64,000 bases of DNA, taken from assembly GCA_012934845.2 (NCBI GenBank), contig WNNJ02000543.1, positions 186,001 through 250,000 of the forward strand. Reading direction: 5' to 3'. The first letter of the stretch is position 1. Every line of letters starts with the position of its first letter. The stretch comes from Pomphorhynchus laevis (lineage: Eukaryota > Acanthocephala > Palaeacanthocephala > Echinorhynchida > Pomphorhynchidae). Below are positions 61,391 through 64,000 of this stretch, piece after piece. The notes beneath the pieces are model-generated. The model searched no databases and was not told the origin of the DNA. It saw only the letters and a program-made list of their open reading frames with translations. A program made the position numbers and the translations under genes.

Positions 61391-62935
61391 GGATGTATGA
61401 AATAAGCTAATGAGTGAACGAGGCTTCGTGTGTCTCCTTCAAGCTGTTTACTCTTAGCGCCGCGCAATTTCTGGAAAAAGCGTCTGCCAGAATGTTCAAA
61501 GAACCGGGGCGGAAGTAAATATCGAAATCATAGTCAGCTAACTCAACTTTCCAGCGCTGGATATTATCGTTCTTAATTTTATTTACGTTTCTCTTGAATA
61601 TGAAGCTCACAGATTGTTGATCTGTTATAATCTTGAAATGTCGCCTAATCAAGAGATGCTGCCACTTTCTGAGGGCTTCAACAAAGGCTAGCGCTTCCTT
61701 CTCGACTGATGCGTAACGTCGTTCGCTGATGGAAATCCTTCTCGCAAAGAACGCCACTGGGTGCGAATCGCCATTCAATGTCGCAGCGATGCATGTATCA
61801 GATGCATCAGTTTCGATGGTCAATACCTTAGCCTTGTCGATATGGTACAAAGAAGTAACGACGATATATTTTTTGAGAGTTATAAATGCTCTTGATGTTT
61901 CGGGTTTCAACGGAAACGTAGCTTCATACAGAAATTCTACCTTGTCAGAGAAGCTAGGTATTAATGAAGCGTAATACGAGAAAAGGCCAATTGTCCTTTG
62001 TAATGACTTAGCGTCGTGTGACAATGGGAGATCGAATAGTGCTTGTAATCGCTCCGGATCCGATTTCAAGACACCATTACTCACAAGATAGCCTTACAAT
62101 TTTATTTCTTTCATGCCGAACTCGCACTTATAGTTGTTTTAGGTCAATCCATATAGAGTGACGATACTATTGAATCTTGAAAGATTTTTGTCATGTTCCT
62201 CTTTGGTCGTGCCCAAATCGTAATATTGTCTAAGTAAGCGAAGGTATCTTTCAAGTTATTGACGTCGATGATCTCGTCCATGCATCTTCGGAAGCAGGAC
62301 ACTGCGTTTTTTAGACCGAAGGGAAGTTTTGTGAATCTGTATAGCTTTCCGTCTGCTTCGAAAGCTGTGTATACCCTATCATCTTGGTGTAAGGGGTATC
62401 GAATAATAAGCATCCTGCAGATCTATTGTTGAAAAATACGTATATTTACTGATTTTGTTGACAATCTCTTGTAGATTAGGCAATGGGTAAGCGTCCAATA
62501 AGGTGAATCGATTTATTGTTCCTGAATAGTATATAACAAGTATTCTTTTATCTCGATTAGAACGAGTCACCACAACTTGGGCACGCCATGGCAAAACACA
62601 CATTTCGATAATTGCATCACACAGTAATTTCCTTATTTGATCACGAATAAACGCGCGATCGGAAGTGTTATATCTACGAGACCGTGTCGCGATCGGAGTA
62701 CAGTTATCGCTGGGATGCTGAAACGGTCTGACTGGTCTTAGGTTGACACGACTTGTAGTCGCAATGACTAATTCCGGCTCTTCACCTTCTAATTTAAACA
62801 TTAGGATCTGATGCAATTTCATAAAATCCATTCCAAGGATCGATTCAGAGCATATATCATCAAGTATGTAGAAAATTATGTTCGGATAAAACCGATTCTT
62901 GTATACAATGGAAAGAGTCGCTCGTCCTTAAGTCT
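61391..62935 (-). mobile_element. Ty3/gypsy LTR-retrotransposon fossil (RT and RNase H)
   Basis: Minus strand fossil of the pol region of a Ty3/gypsy-type element. Order from right to left: region before the RT, reverse transcriptase, then RNase H. The family is shown by the general layout of these domains and by the RNase H type. It is broken, with at least three breaks, and neither LTR nor gag or integrase is recognised within the window. It looks old and sits between a LINE remnant and an RTE-type LINE. Confidence 0.85.
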
Positions 62936-64000
62936 TCTTCTTATTCTTCAGCCTTTGTCCCGCTTTGAGGCAGGGTCGGCTATGTGAGATTTAGCCCTCC
63001 ATTTCGCTCTATTTTCGGCTTGGTCTGAGTGAAGTCCAGCTGCCTTGAAATCTGTGTGAAGGCCATCTAACCATCGGTGCTTGGGTCGACCTCTCGGGCG
63101 TTTGCCTATGATCTCATACTTTAAGGCGGTCTTTGCAAGGGAATAATTTTCACTCCGCAACACGTGGCCATACCACCGGAGTCTGGCCCCTTGCATTTTA
63201 TTTACGATAGGGGCGACGCCGTATCTTCGGAGGATGTCCATATTTCTCACGTGGTCATACCGGGTAATTCCGCTTATCCACCGCATCATTTTCGTCTCCA
63301 TGACCGCAAAGCGTCATTCCGCTGCCTTGGTAATAGACAAACACTCTGTGCCGTACATAGCCACAGGGCGACTGATTGAGCGGTAGATCTTTGATTTCAG
63401 GTGATCCTTGATGCGACGGTCACATAAAACACCTGTCGTCGCTCGCCATTTTGTCCACGCTGAGCTTATTCGTGCATTGACTTCACAAGTCACGTCGCCG
63501 CTTGCCGAGAGTATGGTTCCGAGGTACTTAACCGGTCCGTACGTCTCAGGTCAAAGCCATTAATATTGATGGTACCACTTTCATATGGGTCTGTTGTGAG
63601 GTATTCGGTCTTGTCTAGATTAAGTCGTAGTCCGTATTGTGCGAGTCGGTTATTCCATACAGTAGTTGATTCCTCCAGGTCCTTTTTGTTGTCCGCCGCC
63701 AGCCAGACATCGTCAGCGTAAAGAATGGTATATGGAATCGACTTTTGGATATCACGCGTTATAGCTTTATAACTGTGTTGAATAACACCGGTGAGAGAGC
63801 ACTTCCTTGATGGACCCCCACTGATATTTGAAATGGCGTGACATTCCAGCTGCGCTTAGAAGCCGACTTTCGGTATTCTCGTAGAGCAGCATCACCCATC
63901 GGATGAGATGTTTCGGGACTTGATGCTGACGCAGCGCACACCATATTAATTCATGTGGTACACTATCAAAAGCCTTTTCCAAATCCAAGAATACAACGTG
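62936..64000 (-). mobile_element. RTE-type LINE, 3' part, degenerate, runs off right edge
   Basis: Minus strand. From the right: DLEKAFDSVPHELIWCALRQ, MLLYENTESRLLSAAGMSRH, GVHQGSALSPVLFN (63988-63759) of the RT, then ITRDIQKSIPYTILYADD-like sequence near 63750-63700. The C-terminal domain is at 63301-62948: MMRWISGITRYDHVRNMDIL, RLRWYGHVLRSE, RGRPKHRWLDGLHTDFKAAG, ENRAKWRAK, ADPA. This end is typical of RTE-clade LINEs. There are frame breaks in the middle. The 3' end finishes at 'gaagaataagaagaag', a short repeat tail as usual for RTE. The endonuclease part lies outside the window. Confidence 0.85.

Overview
This is animal (invertebrate) nuclear DNA, AT-rich and almost wholly built of retrotransposons. 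Evidence: eukaryotic LINEs with APE or restriction-like endonucleases, Penelope-type sequences, a Ty3/gypsy fossil, a tRNA-derived SINE-like unit, and a single recognisable host gene, an uninterrupted ALG6 glucosyltransferase at 30.2-31.7 kb. The phylum cannot be fixed from the sequence.

Families (names are local to this annotation). Family A: single-ORF LINEs with an N-terminal Cys-rich module (CCxCNG...CKGCxC), a reverse transcriptase (RT), and an R2/R4-type restriction-like endonuclease (RLE) with a CxC..H..C knuckle, RHN, RxDI, FxDV and KY motifs; copies A1-A12. Family B: CR1-like two-ORF LINEs with an AP endonuclease (APE) and a terminal 3' hairpin; copies B1-B8. Family C: I/Jockey-type LINEs with zinc knuckles in ORF1; C1-C6. 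Family D: Jockey/CR1-type RT remnants; D1, D2. Family R: an R2-like LINE with an N-terminal C2H2-type finger. P: Penelope-like pieces, some with hammerhead-like cores. One Ty3/gypsy fossil and one RTE-type LINE lie at the right end.

Layout. 0-24.3 kb: minus-strand, mostly head-to-tail A copies (A6, A5, A4, A3, A2, then B2; A1 at the left edge). Two B elements lie inside A copies with target-site duplications: B3 (degenerate) in A2 and B4 (full-length, both ORFs open) in A4. 24.7-27.9 kb: family R. 28.4-32.2 kb: a TIR element holding a 120-bp-armed hammerhead-like palindrome, a Penelope GIY-YIG piece, ALG6, and Penelope-like debris. 32.2-40.3 kb: family C copies with a triplicated 3' end, then D1. 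40.5-53.5 kb: plus-strand head-to-tail array of A copies (A7-A12), joined through (ATT)n tracts and including an intact 1006-residue A8. 53.5-57.4 kb: nearly complete C5. 57.4-59.2 kb: possible host exons and C debris. 59.2-64 kb: B8, D2, the gypsy fossil and the RTE-type LINE.

How it fits together. Family A copies end in poly(A) followed by (ATT)n and lie next to another element starting in that same tract. This fits a TAA/ATT-repeat target, as known for the R4-clade element Dong, so each insertion leaves or extends a landing pad for the next. The most unusual observation is that the Cys-rich N-terminal module of the RLE family A also heads ORF1 of the APE-type copies B2 and B3. In B3 the element limits are set by a 7-bp target-site duplication, so the module belongs to the LINE and is not flanking A sequence. 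Both families also carry their own conserved 3' hairpin just before the tail.
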